A stretch of DNA of 64,000 nucleotides from Janthinobacterium sp. J1-1 (lineage in GTDB: Bacteria > Pseudomonadota > Gammaproteobacteria > Burkholderiales > Burkholderiaceae_D): contig NZ_CP132339.1 in assembly GCF_030944405.1 (NCBI RefSeq), positions 6,448,001 through 6,512,000 on the forward strand, given 5' to 3'. The notes beneath the pieces are model-generated. The model saw only the letters and a list, made by a program, of their open reading frames with translations. It made no database searches and was not told the DNA's origin. Below are positions 25,799 through 34,572 of this stretch, one piece after another; position 1 is the first letter of the stretch; each line of letters opens with the position of its first letter. A program made the position numbers and the translations under genes.

Positions 25799-27901
25799 AT
25801 GCCCCACCCTGTTCCTTTCACCATGCGCCCGTGCGCGCTGGCCATTACCGTTGCATGCCTGGCCTTGCCGCTGGGTGCGCAGGCGCAGCAGGGCAGCTCG
25901 GCCGACGATGCGGGCCCGGTGCTCGAAGCGATCCAGGTCAGCAGCAATCTGCTCGGCACCAGCATGGCAGCCAGCACCAAAAATTTTGCCGGCGCGCGCA
26001 GCGTGGTGCAGAAGGAAGAGATCGAGAACTCGGGCGCGTCCAGTATCAGCGACGTGATGCGCCGCATCCCCGGCGTGCAGATCAGCGACAACTCGGGCAG
26101 CTCGGGCAGCGCCGTATCGCTGAATATCGGCGTGCGCGGCTTGCCCGGGCGCTACTCGCCACGCAGCACGGTGCTGCTCGACGGCATACCGATGTCCGTG
26201 GCGCCTTACGGCCAGCCGCAACTGTCGTTCGCGCCGGTCAGCCTGGCCAATGTGGAAACGGTGGACGTGGTGCGCGGCGGCGGCGCGGTGCGCTTCGGAC
26301 CGCAAAACGTGGGCGGCATCATCAACTTCAAGACGCGCCGCATCCCTACCACGGCCGGCATCACGGGTGATGCCAGCGTGCGCTACAACAGTTACAGCGA
26401 AGGCGGCCACAACACGCAGTACAGCGTGTTTGCCGGCAGCCAGCTCGATAGCGGCCTGGGCCTGGCCCTGCTGTATTCGGGCATGACGGGCAGCGACTGG
26501 CGCGTGGCCAGCGATGAAAAACTGAACGACTTCGCGCTGAAGTTCCGCTACGACCTCAGCCCGACCGCCGAGGTCTACGGCAAGCTGTCGTACTACGACG
26601 TCACCTCACGCACGCCGGGCGGGCTGACGCAGGCGCAATACCGTCTCGACCCGTTCCAGAACACCCGCCGCCTGGATTTCTGGAGCGGCGAGCGCAAGGC
26701 GGCTGACATCGGTTATTTGAACAGTATTTCCGCCACCCAGGAACTGGAAGTGCGCGCCTACTACAACGAGAGTTCGCGCCAGAGCACCTTGATCAATGCG
26801 GCCGGCACCGGCCTGGGCCACCAGCCGCGCAATTACGAAACGGCGGCGTTCGAGCCGCGCTACACGCAGCGCTTCAAGGCGGCCGGCATGACGCATGACG
26901 TGACGGTGGGCTACCGCTACCTGCGCGAACGGGCCGACGAGACGATCTATAACGTGGTGGTCGCCACCGGCGTGCAGCAGGCGCCGACGCGCTTTGCCGA
27001 CAACAGCACCGATGCCCAGGCCATCTATATCGACAACAAGATTGCCGTCAACGCCTGGCGCATCACGCCCGGCGTGCGCTACGAACATATCAAGACGCAG
27101 CGCATCAATCACTTGCCGCAGGAAGAGAAAATCGATCTGCTCAACAACAAGGCCCTGCCCTCGCTGAACCTGGCCTATTTGCTGAGCAATAACGTGACCG
27201 TGTTCGCCAACTACAACAGTTCGTTTGGCGCCGTGCAGAACACCCAGCTCAACGCGCAATCGGCAAGCAATCCCTTGCAGCCGGAACTGGCGAAAACCAT
27301 GGAACTGGGCGGCCGCTGGAAGAGCGCCAGCCTGTCGGCCGAGGCGACCTTGTTCAACATCAAGTTCGACAACCAGATCCAGTCGGTGGGCAGCGGCACC
27401 AATGTCACCTTCTTCAACCGTGGCGCCACCCACCACCAGGGCCTGGAAACGGCGCTCGACTACCGCTTCGACGCGTCCGGCCCATTCGCCGGCCTGAACG
27501 CCTACGCTACGTACACCTATACCAAGGCGACCCTGGAAGAAGGCGCGAACGCGGGTAACGACGTGCCGTATTATTCGCGCAATACCGATACGGTAGGCAT
27601 CCATTACCAGCGCGGCGGCTGGGGTTTTGACCTGTCGAGCACGCATCAGACGCGGCAGTTCGCCGATGACGCCAACACGATGCTGGAAAACCGCGCCGGC
27701 GACCTGGGCCTGATTCCCGGCTACCGTACCTGGAATACGCAAGTGAAATGGAAAGTGCCGGGCCAGGCCGGCCTGGAACTGCTGGCGGGCGTCAACAACC
27801 TGGCCGACAAGCGCTATTTCACGCGTACCTCGGATGGCAACCTGGGCAAGATGGTGGGCGCGCCGCGCATGGTCTACCTGCAGGGACGACTGGTATTCTG
27901 A
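25799..27901 (+). CDS. FecA-like TonB-dependent ferric (di)citrate receptor
   Basis: 700 residues. The signal peptide ends near LPLGAQAQQ. The plug contains FAGARSVVQKEEIENSGASS, IGVRGLPGRYSPRSTVLLDG, YGQPQLSFAPVSLANVETVD and VRGGGAVRFGPQNVGGIINF, which closely parallel E. coli FecA as I recall it. The barrel ends PRMVYLQGRLVF with terminal Phe. Unlike E. coli FecA it has no N-terminal signalling domain: the plug begins within about 50 residues of mature protein. No fecI/fecR genes are nearby, so it is probably controlled directly by Fur. The ligand assignment is by similarity. CGGAG precedes the ATG. Confidence 0.88.
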   Translation: MPHPVPFTMRPCALAITVACLALPLGAQAQQGSSADDAGPVLEAIQVSSNLLGTSMAASTKNFAGARSVVQKEEIENSGASSISDVMRRIPGVQISDNSGSSGSAVSLNIGVRGLPGRYSPRSTVLLDGIPMSVAPYGQPQLSFAPVSLANVETVDVVRGGGAVRFGPQNVGGIINFKTRRIPTTAGITGDASVRYNSYSEGGHNTQYSVFAGSQLDSGLGLALLYSGMTGSDWRVASDEKLNDFALKFRYDLSPTAEVYGKLSYYDVTSRTPGGLTQAQYRLDPFQNTRRLDFWSGERKAADIGYLNSISATQELEVRAYYNESSRQSTLINAAGTGLGHQPRNYETAAFEPRYTQRFKAAGMTHDVTVGYRYLRERADETIYNVVVATGVQQAPTRFADNSTDAQAIYIDNKIAVNAWRITPGVRYEHIKTQRINHLPQEEKIDLLNNKALPSLNLAYLLSNNVTVFANYNSSFGAVQNTQLNAQSASNPLQPELAKTMELGGRWKSASLSAEATLFNIKFDNQIQSVGSGTNVTFFNRGATHHQGLETALDYRFDASGPFAGLNAYATYTYTKATLEEGANAGNDVPYYSRNTDTVGIHYQRGGWGFDLSSTHQTRQFADDANTMLENRAGDLGLIPGYRTWNTQVKWKVPGQAGLELLAGVNNLADKRYFTRTSDGNLGKMVGAPRMVYLQGRLVF

Positions 27902-28061
27902 AGATTTCTGTCGGGAAATAATTTGTTGTAGAAAGTATACTTTCCGTTTCAAAAATGAAAATAAACTGAAGGAACAACTGCTCGGTTAGCGGGTTTCAAT
28001 GCTATCATTTGCATGTCAATCAGGAAACAAGATTATTTTTAAACCAACAAACGGAACCACC

Positions 28062-28724
28062 ATGAAATTGCCAGCCATCCTCTTGAATATTGCCGCCCTG
28101 GCGACCCTGTTGTCGGCCGGCGCCGCCAGCGCCGCAACCGAGCTGGTAGTCAATGGCAGCTTTGAAAACAATTCCATCAGTTCGTCATGGGCAGCGGCCA
28201 GCAGCGTCACCGGCTGGACCTCGTCGGCCAGCGGCAATGCGGCATTCGAGATCCAGAAAGGCTCGACCCAGGGCGGCATGGGCGGCTTCATGCCGACGGC
28301 GGCCAACGGCGTGCAATACCTGGAATTGAACACCGACCGCCTGACCTCGATTTCGCAAACCATCAGCACCACCGCCGGCAGCAGCTATTTGCTGTCGTTC
28401 GCCTACTCGGGCCGTCCCAATACGGCCGGCAATGCCAGCAGCCTGATGAATGTGTACTGGGGCAACACGCTGCTGACCGCCAGCCCGCTGGTCGGCACCA
28501 CCACGCCAACCTGGCAGACCTTCAGCCAGACCGTCAGCGCCCTGGGTTCCTCGACCGTGCTGCGTTTTGAATCGGTCGGCCCAACCTCGGCGCCTACCTA
28601 CGGCTCCTACCTGGACAATGTCTCGGTGTCGGTGTCGGCGGTGCCGGAACCACAAACCTACGCCATGATGCTGCTGGGCCTGGGCCTGATGGGTTTCATC
28701 GCACGCCGCAAGCGCCAGGCATAA
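28062..28724 (+). CDS. PEP-CTERM sorting domain protein
   Basis: 220 residues. An N-terminal signal peptide (LPAILLNIAALATLLSAGAASA) is followed by a secreted beta-sandwich-like region starting ELVVNGSFENN, with alternating Ser/Thr-rich strands resembling carbohydrate-binding jelly rolls. The C-terminus has the PEP-CTERM signal: VPEPQTYAMMLLGLG, a membrane segment and a basic tail ARRKRQA. Such proteins are processed by exosortase and exported to the envelope or exopolysaccharide. The protease is not encoded in this window. A terminator follows the gene. The exact role is unknown. Confidence 0.92.
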   Translation: MKLPAILLNIAALATLLSAGAASAATELVVNGSFENNSISSSWAAASSVTGWTSSASGNAAFEIQKGSTQGGMGGFMPTAANGVQYLELNTDRLTSISQTISTTAGSSYLLSFAYSGRPNTAGNASSLMNVYWGNTLLTASPLVGTTTPTWQTFSQTVSALGSSTVLRFESVGPTSAPTYGSYLDNVSVSVSAVPEPQTYAMMLLGLGLMGFIARRKRQA

Positions 28725-28755
28725 GCATCACGTACCAGCGCACCGTTTTCTGACG

Positions 28756-28788
28756 AGCCACCCCGCAGCCATGCCGGGTGGCTTTTTT
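28756..28788 (+). terminator. Terminator after the PEP-CTERM gene
   Basis: AGCCACCC (28756-28763) pairs with GGGTGGCT (28776-28783), followed by a T-run to 28788. Confidence 0.88.
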
Positions 28789-28966
28789 CATGGGCGCGAC
28801 ACCATAAAATTCGGTCCTTGTTGCCCAATAGAATTAGATTGAGGCTACAATACTTTACTTATGTCAAACAATGCCAAGCGCGCATTGTTCCGCCGGGGCC
28901 GCCAGCGCGCCTTGATTACCAATACGCATTGATAGAACAGGATGGCGAGCGCCATCAGTACCGACC

Positions 28967-29416
28967 ATGGCTGAAGAAAAACCGATTACTGAAACGAGTT
29001 CCTACGGCAAGGACACCCCTGTGGGCCGGCCGGATATCGATGGCCGCGCCGGCGTCTTCGTGCCGACGGAAGAGTTTGACATCAACAATACGACCACCTT
29101 CCGCAAGGGGGCCGGGATCGTCGGTTTCGGCAATCACGACGGCACCCTGACCGTGTATTTCGAATCGAACCGTTTCGACGAAAGCAATCTGCACAAGTGG
29201 GAAAACAAGGCGCGCAAGGCGTATGACCGCATGGTGATGGGTGCGCCGACGGTGTCAAAAGGAAAGTTTGACGCGCGCTTCCTGGAGCAGGTCGGGATCA
29301 TCGATGGCATGGGCATCAACCTGAAGCACCCGGAACGGCTGACGTATTGGCTGGCGGTATCGAACCTGCCAGACACGGCGCCGGAAGAGCCGGTGGTGCG
29401 CTGGAAAAATCGCTGA
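28967..29416 (+). CDS. Hypothetical protein, 149 residues
   Basis: I do not recognise this family. It is a soluble, charged protein with no signal peptide or membrane segment. The middle part (FRKGAGIVGFGNHDGTLTVYFESNRFDESNLHKWENKARKAYDRM in outline) alternates strands and a helix, and the C-terminal part is HPERLTYWLAVSNLPDT. Codon composition matches the chromosome, supporting a real gene. No clear ribosome-binding site precedes the ATG at 28967. A TACAAT hexamer at 28846 may be a -10 element. It is alone between the PEP-CTERM terminator and a small ORF. Confidence 0.65.
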   Translation: MAEEKPITETSSYGKDTPVGRPDIDGRAGVFVPTEEFDINNTTTFRKGAGIVGFGNHDGTLTVYFESNRFDESNLHKWENKARKAYDRMVMGAPTVSKGKFDARFLEQVGIIDGMGINLKHPERLTYWLAVSNLPDTAPEEPVVRWKNR

Positions 29417-29570
29417 AACGGGCTGTCAGCCAGCTATAGCTCAGTCCGCAAGCATTTGTCCTACACGGTGGCGGACATTCATCTGATTCTTGTAGGAATT
29501 AAAGATAGCTATGATGGAGTCATACCGTTAGCGCACAAGCGCTCAACTTGCCACCCATCAGGAGTCCATC

Positions 29571-29687
29571 ATGTCCCGCCTTATTCCCTTCAGCTTTGGT
29601 GCCTTCCAAATCAGTCTGGCTGGCGCGGCCGTGTATATCCTGTGCTCGGCGGACGTGTTGCACCAGGCGTCAGTCTACTTCCACTGA
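29571..29687 (+). CDS. Possible small membrane protein, 38 residues
   Basis: The ATG at 29571 follows a near-perfect AGGAG at an eight-base spacing. The predicted peptide runs MSRLIPFSFGAFQISLAGAA then VYILCSADVLHQASVYFH, with a hydrophobic centre. The long upstream stretch 29417-29570 may hold the promoter. The ribosome-binding site is the main support; no family is recognised. Confidence 0.45.
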   Translation: MSRLIPFSFGAFQISLAGAAVYILCSADVLHQASVYFH

Positions 29688-29720
29688 AACGCCTGAGGTT
29701 GCCACTGCTGCCACTGCCGA

Positions 29721-30110
29721 TCAGCGGCGGCCGTGATAGCGGCCATGCCCGCCCCATCCGCCACGCGGGCCACGGTAGCCCGAGCGCCCGAAGCCGAACA
29801 TGAAGTCCAGCCCGATCGATACGGGCGGATTGTAATAATAAGGCTGCGGCGCATACACGGGCGCCGGCACATACACCGGTTGCTGCACATACACAGGCTG
29901 CTGCTGCACGTACACCGGTTCACTCGTATATTCCACCCGCGGCGCGCTGACCACGCGCGACGACTGCACCGGCTCGGACGAGACCGTATGCCACTGATAG
30001 GGATTGTAGGCCGCCTGCGGCGCACGCGTGCCATAGTAGGCCGGGCCGGGCGGCGCCACCACGCAGCCGCCGAGGGCGGCCATCGAGATTACTGCCAACA
30101 AGGTTTTCAT
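29721..30110 (-). CDS. Tyr/Pro/Val-rich small lipoprotein
   Basis: 129 residues from the ATG at 30110, preceded by AAGGAG; the longer frame upstream is not needed. The signal peptide MKTLLAVISMAALGGC ends with a good lipobox (LGGC). The mature part is low in complexity, with repeated PVYVQQ/PVYVPAPVY units followed by a Gly/Arg-rich tail (GYRGPRGGWGGHGRYHGRR). Such proteins are surface- or periplasm-exposed with unknown roles. The repeat (about residues 64-95) is Tyr-Val-Gln-Pro-rich and could mediate polymer or surface interaction. Confidence 0.8.
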   Translation of the reverse strand: MKTLLAVISMAALGGCVVAPPGPAYYGTRAPQAAYNPYQWHTVSSEPVQSSRVVSAPRVEYTSEPVYVQQQPVYVQQPVYVPAPVYAPQPYYYNPPVSIGLDFMFGFGRSGYRGPRGGWGGHGRYHGRR

Positions 30111-30243
30111 CGCACACTCCTTTTCCAATCTAGTAGTGTAAGAAATAAAGCGTCCCGGCGCTGCGGATTTACCGAATGTTACACGCCGATGCAGAGCGCA
30201 ACATGAAGCGTGGCGCGCTCGCGACAAAGCGGCGCCAGCGGCT

Positions 30244-30816
30244 TCAGATAAACGGAATCTCGCACTTGTCGATCGCCTTGCCTGAAGCATCATGGCGCTG
30301 TGCGCACACTTGGTAGCGCACGCCGAAATCGAGTTCGATCTGCTCCACCTTGCCATACTTCAAACCGATCGTGTGTTGCACCTGCTGCTTGCCGGCCAGC
30401 GCCGCCACGTCCTTCGGGATCGCCATGGCCGTCTGCACTTCGTCCTGGCGCGCTTCCTGGCGCCGCGCCACGTCGATCGCCAGCGCAAAAGTCATGTTGA
30501 CGCCGCCATCGGCATAGGCGAACGACGGTGCGCTGCGCTGGGCCCGCATGACGCCCCAGGCGCACTGCTTGTCCTGCGCCTCGCAGCGCTTGAGTTGCGC
30601 CAGCGGAAAATACTCGGCGGCCACCTTGCCATGCTTGATGGGCCAGCTGGTCCGTACGCCATCGCGTTTGCCGCTCATCGGATTGACCCAGCTGAGGCTG
30701 TTGACGAGCGCCACCGTCTGCCCCGTTTCCAGTCCGGGCGGGGTGCTGAAACCGGCGCAGGCCGACAGGGAAACGACAGTGGCGGCGGCAAGGGATAGTT
30801 TCAAGATGGAATGCAT
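30244..30816 (-). CDS. Putative lipoprotein of unknown function
   Basis: 190 residues from the ATG at 30816 (AGAGG upstream). The signal sequence MHSILKLSLAAATVVSLSAC ends in a lipobox-like LSAC. The mature protein has a cysteine-containing centre (LKRCEAQDKQCAWGVM) and a C-terminal repeat of strands (VQHTIGLKYGKVEQIELDF, YQVCAQRHD). I do not recognise a family. It is in the same direction as the adjacent Tyr-rich lipoprotein; the intervening region is 130 bases. Confidence 0.75.
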   Translation of the reverse strand: MHSILKLSLAAATVVSLSACAGFSTPPGLETGQTVALVNSLSWVNPMSGKRDGVRTSWPIKHGKVAAEYFPLAQLKRCEAQDKQCAWGVMRAQRSAPSFAYADGGVNMTFALAIDVARRQEARQDEVQTAMAIPKDVAALAGKQQVQHTIGLKYGKVEQIELDFGVRYQVCAQRHDASGKAIDKCEIPFI

Positions 30817-30954
30817 GATGGCCTCTGGGCATGAAAGAAACACGGCAGTATAGTGCCGAGCGTAACAGATACGGCGCGCCGTGGCGTGGCGTACATGACA
30901 GAACGGGCGGCTCCGCAATCGCGGCACCGCCCGTCAGGGGTGACAAACATCGAT

Positions 30955-30977
30955 CCGGCCAGGGCGAACCTGGCCGG
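30955..30977 (-). terminator. Hairpin after the TonB-C-like gene
   Basis: CCGGCCAGG (30955-30963) pairs perfectly with CCTGGCCGG (30969-30977), just after the 30984 stop on the minus strand. The T-run beyond it is short, so it may be a weak terminator. Confidence 0.6.
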
Positions 30978-30983
30978 CGGCGA

Positions 30984-31331
30984 TCAGTCCAGCTTCCAGT
31001 TGTAGTCGACCTTGGTCCAGGTCTGTGCCGCAGCGCCATCCTTGGTGCCCGGCTTGAACTTGCATGCCGACAAAGCCTTGATGGCGGCCTTGTCCAGGTT
31101 CTTGAAGCCGCTGCTCTTTTCGATTTTCGAATCGGCAACGCTACCATCGGCATTGACCAGGAAGGACATCGACACCGTGCCCTGCTCCTCGTTCATCAGC
31201 GATGCTTTCGGATAATCGGCCTTGCAGGTCTTGGCATCGAAGGATGCGGGAACCTCTGCCGCAAAGCTAGCGGACGAGACAGAAAACAGCAATGCAGCTG
31301 CAACACCCATATGACGCATACTTTTAGACAT
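30984..31331 (-). CDS. Secreted TonB C-terminal-like protein, copy 1
   Basis: 115 residues. A signal peptide ends near SSASFAAE. The mature part carries PKASLMNEEQGTVSMSFLVN, DGSVADSKIEKSSGFKNLDKAA and a final ACKFKPGTKDG, the pattern of the TonB C-terminal domain (periplasmic) in which a YP..A...g.eG.v.v.f.v motif occurs. It lacks the N-terminal membrane anchor and Pro-rich spacer of TonB, so it is a free periplasmic protein. The start at 31331 follows GGGGA. The neighbouring copy at 31362 is closely related, giving a tandem duplication. The role is unknown. Confidence 0.75.
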   Translation of the reverse strand: MSKSMRHMGVAAALLFSVSSASFAAEVPASFDAKTCKADYPKASLMNEEQGTVSMSFLVNADGSVADSKIEKSSGFKNLDKAAIKALSACKFKPGTKDGAAAQTWTKVDYNWKLD

Positions 31332-31361
31332 TTGTTTCCCCAATAAAATCAAACAGAGTGA

Positions 31362-31697
31362 TTACAGCTTCCAGGAATAATCGACCTTGGTCCAGGTTTG
31401 GGCCACGCTGCCATCCTTGGTGCCTGGCTTGAACTTGCAGGCGCTGATGGCCTTGACGGCGGCCTTGTCCAGATTGCGAAAACCGCTGCTTTTATCGACT
31501 TTCGAATCGACCACCTTGCCGTCGGCCGAGACCAGGAACGACATCGTCACGTCGCCCTGCTCTTCATTGACGAGCGAAGCTTTCGGATATTCAGCCTTGC
31601 AGCTTTTTGCATCGAAGGTCGCTGGCACTTCGCTGGCCAGGACGGTGGCGCTCACGCCGGAGAGGAGTACAGCTGCGATAACACTACGCTTATTCAT
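31362..31697 (-). CDS. Secreted TonB C-terminal-like protein, copy 2
   Basis: 111 residues, the clear paralogue of the adjacent copy. It shares PKASLVNEEQGDVTMSFLVS, SKVDKSSGFRNLDKAAVKA and ACKFKPGTKDGSVAQTWTKV. The signal peptide MNKRSVIAAVLLSGVSATVLA ends before SEVPATFDAKSCKAEYP. The two mature proteins differ mainly by conservative changes, and both contain two cysteines (Cys in AKSCK/AKTCK and SACKF) that could form a disulfide. The copies are 30 bases apart and probably co-transcribed. Confidence 0.75.
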   Translation of the reverse strand: MNKRSVIAAVLLSGVSATVLASEVPATFDAKSCKAEYPKASLVNEEQGDVTMSFLVSADGKVVDSKVDKSSGFRNLDKAAVKAISACKFKPGTKDGSVAQTWTKVDYSWKL

Positions 31698-31738
31698 AGT
31701 TACACTTTTTCAACAACGTTAAACAAATTCGTAAAACC

Positions 31739-31762
31739 GGCTGCGCGATTGACCGCGCAGCC
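31739..31762 (-). terminator. Terminator after the chemoreceptor gene
   Basis: GGCTGCGCG (31739-31747) pairs with CGCGCAGCC (31754-31762); on the minus strand TTTT follows. Confidence 0.75.
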
Positions 31763-31812
31763 CAGGACTCTACTGCCACCATGGCACTGCTGCTACTGGA
31801 TGCTGCTACAAC

Positions 31813-33588
31813 TTAAAACTCTTCCCACTCGTCATTGCTGGTGCTGGCCGCGGCGGCACGCTTGCTGGCCTTGGGCGCGGCAGGAGCGGCAGGGGCGGCC
31901 GCTTCGGTCTTGCGTGCCAGCGACTTGACCGGACGCAAAGGCGCGGCCGGCTTGCGTACCACCACCGCTGCCGGGGCTTTTACCTGCGCTGGCGCCGGCA
32001 CGTAGGCCGCCGCGCGCTCTTCGCCCTCGACCAGCTTGAAGATGCTGACCACGTGCGACAGTTCGGCCGCCTGGTCCTGCAGGCTTTGCGCCGCAGCGGC
32101 CGCTTGCTCGACCAGCGCCGCATTCTGCTGCGTCATGCCGTCCATCTCGATGATCGACAGGTTGACCTGTTCGATGCCGGCGCTCTGCTCGGCGCTGGCG
32201 CTGGCGATCTCGCTCATGATGTCGGTCACGCGGCGCACGCTGTCGACCACTTCACCCATCGTCACGCCGGCCTGGCCCACCAGGCGCGTGCCGCGTTCGG
32301 TCTTCTCGGCCGAATCGTCGATCAGGATCTTGATTTCCTTGGCGGCGCCGGCCGAACGCTGGGCCAGGTTGCGCACTTCGGAGGCCACCACGGCAAAGCC
32401 GCGGCCTTGCTCGCCGGCACGCGCCGCTTCCACGGCCGCATTGAGCGCCAGGATATTGGTCTGGAAGGCGATGCCATCGATCACGCCGATGATGTCGACA
32501 ATCTTCTTGGCCGATTCGTTGATCGAGCTCATCGTATCGACCACTTGCGACACCACCGAGCCGCCCTTGATGGCGACATCCGACGCGGTGGCGGCCAGCT
32601 TGTTGGCTTCACGGGCATTGTCGGCATTCTGTTTCACGGTCGAGGTCAGCTCTTCCATGGCAGAGGCGGTTTTTTCCAGCGCGCTGGCCTGCATCTCGGT
32701 GCGCGAGGACAGATCGATATTGCCGTCGGCAATTTCACGCGAGGCCGTGCCGATGGTTTCCGTGCCCACCCGCACCTGGCCGACGATGCCGACCAGGCTG
32801 TTGCGCATTTCCTTCATTTCCGCCAGCAGGCTGGAATTGTCCGAGCTTTGCGTATGGATGCCGATCGACAGGTCGCCCTTGGCGATGCTGCCAGCGATCG
32901 AGGCCGTGTAGTCGGGTTCGCCGCCCAGCTGCTTGAGCAGGCCGCGGGTAATCACCAGTGCCGCCGCCACGCCCAGCGCCACGGCCAGTACGCCCAGCAC
33001 GATCATGAACAGGCGCGCGCTGTCGAAGGCCTTGCGGGCGTCCGTCTGCATCTGCTCGTTGAGCTTGTCTTCCAGGGTGGCCAGTTGTTCCAGCGCATCG
33101 ATCCATTTTTTCTGGACCGGGCGGATTTCCTTGATCATCACGCGCGTCGCCGCTTCGGCATCGTTGGCCATCCACAGCGCCGAGGCCTTGGCTATCGCCG
33201 GCATGGCGGCCGCTTCATATTCCTTGATGGAAGCGAGCAAGGTTTTTTCTTCGGCCGTCGATTCGATGGCGAACTTGGCTTCCAGCTTTTTCTGTGTTTC
33301 CTGGTAGGTATTGGTCTGCGCCTTGATGCGCGCCATTTCCGGCTCCATGTCGCCCGAGTCTGTCATCAGGGTCAGGATGCGCAGCGAAGTGATGCGGTCG
33401 CTGACATTGCCACGCATGTCGATCACCAGGCGGGTGACGACGTTGTTGACGTTAATGACGTGATCGAGACGTTCCTGGATTTGCGCCATGCGCGCAATGC
33501 CGAGTATCGTCACAGCCACCAGCAGAACCAGTACCAGGGCGAACCCCAGGCCCAGGCGTGTACCAACCTTCATTTTTGCTAAATTCAT
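31813..33588 (-). CDS. Methyl-accepting chemotaxis protein
   Basis: 591 residues. TM1 is near residues 11-31 ([20 protein letters not shown]), followed by a four-helix-bundle periplasmic sensor domain (about 35-185), TM2 ([20 protein letters not shown]), HAMP and a long signalling hairpin with the tip [33 protein letters not shown] in outline, which is the hallmark of class 36H-like MCPs. The ligand domain resembles 4HB_MCP types and its ligand is unknown. The C-terminus is DEWEEF, a CheR/CheB-tethering pentapeptide of the xWxxF type. An Ala/Pro/Lys-rich linker precedes it. Transcribed alone. Confidence 0.95.
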   Translation of the reverse strand: MNLAKMKVGTRLGLGFALVLVLLVAVTILGIARMAQIQERLDHVINVNNVVTRLVIDMRGNVSDRITSLRILTLMTDSGDMEPEMARIKAQTNTYQETQKKLEAKFAIESTAEEKTLLASIKEYEAAAMPAIAKASALWMANDAEAATRVMIKEIRPVQKKWIDALEQLATLEDKLNEQMQTDARKAFDSARLFMIVLGVLAVALGVAAALVITRGLLKQLGGEPDYTASIAGSIAKGDLSIGIHTQSSDNSSLLAEMKEMRNSLVGIVGQVRVGTETIGTASREIADGNIDLSSRTEMQASALEKTASAMEELTSTVKQNADNAREANKLAATASDVAIKGGSVVSQVVDTMSSINESAKKIVDIIGVIDGIAFQTNILALNAAVEAARAGEQGRGFAVVASEVRNLAQRSAGAAKEIKILIDDSAEKTERGTRLVGQAGVTMGEVVDSVRRVTDIMSEIASASAEQSAGIEQVNLSIIEMDGMTQQNAALVEQAAAAAQSLQDQAAELSHVVSIFKLVEGEERAAAYVPAPAQVKAPAAVVVRKPAAPLRPVKSLARKTEAAAPAAPAAPKASKRAAAASTSNDEWEEF

Positions 33589-34119
33589 TTCGGCTCTTCG
33601 TAAATGAAACTATTGATAAGAATTTTGCCCGGCACGACAAGACGAACGCTGCACAACGCCAATATCCGCCAAGGGCCTGATCAGCCCGCCAGCGGTACCG
33701 GCTGCACGCAACACGGTGTGATTCCTGTCCCGGCAGCCCTGCGAATACCGCAGTGACTGCGCATGCAAATTTGCCTCTCATATTGCTTTCTATCTACGAT
33801 TAATTCCACCGCGACATATAAAATACACATGAGAAATATTTGTCTATAATCAATTATAGGTGTAAATTTTGCCTCAAAGCAAGCATTAACTGCCTGAATA
33901 AGTTGCAGATTAACTTTCTTCGGGGAAATGACAACATCGCCGTTTCTTGCACCGTAGAAATGCCCCATGACTGTGCAAGGGTGTGCCAAAACAGCACATT
34001 GTCAACATGCGATGCCATGCGAACGGGCGTTTTTTCACCAGAAAAAGGCAGGAATGAGGGCAGCGGGAAGATGCCTGAAAAACAGTATTAAGGACCTGAT
34101 ATGGCGTAAAAACGACGCC
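33589..34119. other. Intergenic region upstream of the chemoreceptor
   Basis: No convincing gene was seen; open frames on either strand are short and lack domains or ribosome-binding sites. It is more AT-rich around 33790-33960. It should hold the chemoreceptor promoter; I could not identify a sigma-28 type site. Confidence 0.5.
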
Positions 34120-34572
34120 TCAGCTATCCCAGCTGCAATGCAGCAAACAGGCGTGACCGGCAACGCCAAACACATACACGCTCGAGATGGCACCCAGCTG
34201 CCCGGCCAGGCTGCGCCGGCCATCGGACACCAGCCGATACCATTGCGGCTCGGCCTCGAACATGTCAAATAATTCGCGCTCGAAACCTTCGAACAGGCGT
34301 GTATCCAGTGGCTGGCGGTCAAACTCACTCATCGGGCGCAGGCGGTCGAGCAGCCACTGGCGCGGTGTGCAGGCGGCGCCGCTGCAAATCACCGTATCGA
34401 GTCGCGGCAGGGACAGGCCTTCGGGCGACAGGCCCAGCGCATCGCACAGCATCGGCAACGCCGCACCGGGCGACACGGCGCCCAGGTATTCACACCGGAA
34501 AGCGCTGCCATCGTCTTTCAACGCGCTGACCGCTTGCAGGTAGCCGTGCAGCTGGCGCGCCTTGTCGTGCAT
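34120..34572 (-). CDS. Hypothetical protein coupled to dusA
   Basis: 150 residues. It is not a family I recognise. Its ATG overlaps the dusA stop by one base (TGATG), so translation is probably coupled. The protein is soluble with an N-terminal helical region (HDKARQLHGYLQAVSAL), a central LSPEGLSLPRLDTVICSGAAC and a C-terminal part with FERELFDMFEAEPQWYRLVSDG. There are several cysteines (about five), but no metal-binding spacing is clear. Codon usage matches the chromosome. Confidence 0.75.
   Translation of the reverse strand: MHDKARQLHGYLQAVSALKDDGSAFRCEYLGAVSPGAALPMLCDALGLSPEGLSLPRLDTVICSGAACTPRQWLLDRLRPMSEFDRQPLDTRLFEGFERELFDMFEAEPQWYRLVSDGRRSLAGQLGAISSVYVFGVAGHACLLHCSWDS

Noticed and set aside
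29456..29803. A 115-codon plus-strand ORF
   Set aside because: It overlaps the antisense of a well-supported lipoprotein gene and reads the better-supported 38-codon gene in another frame.
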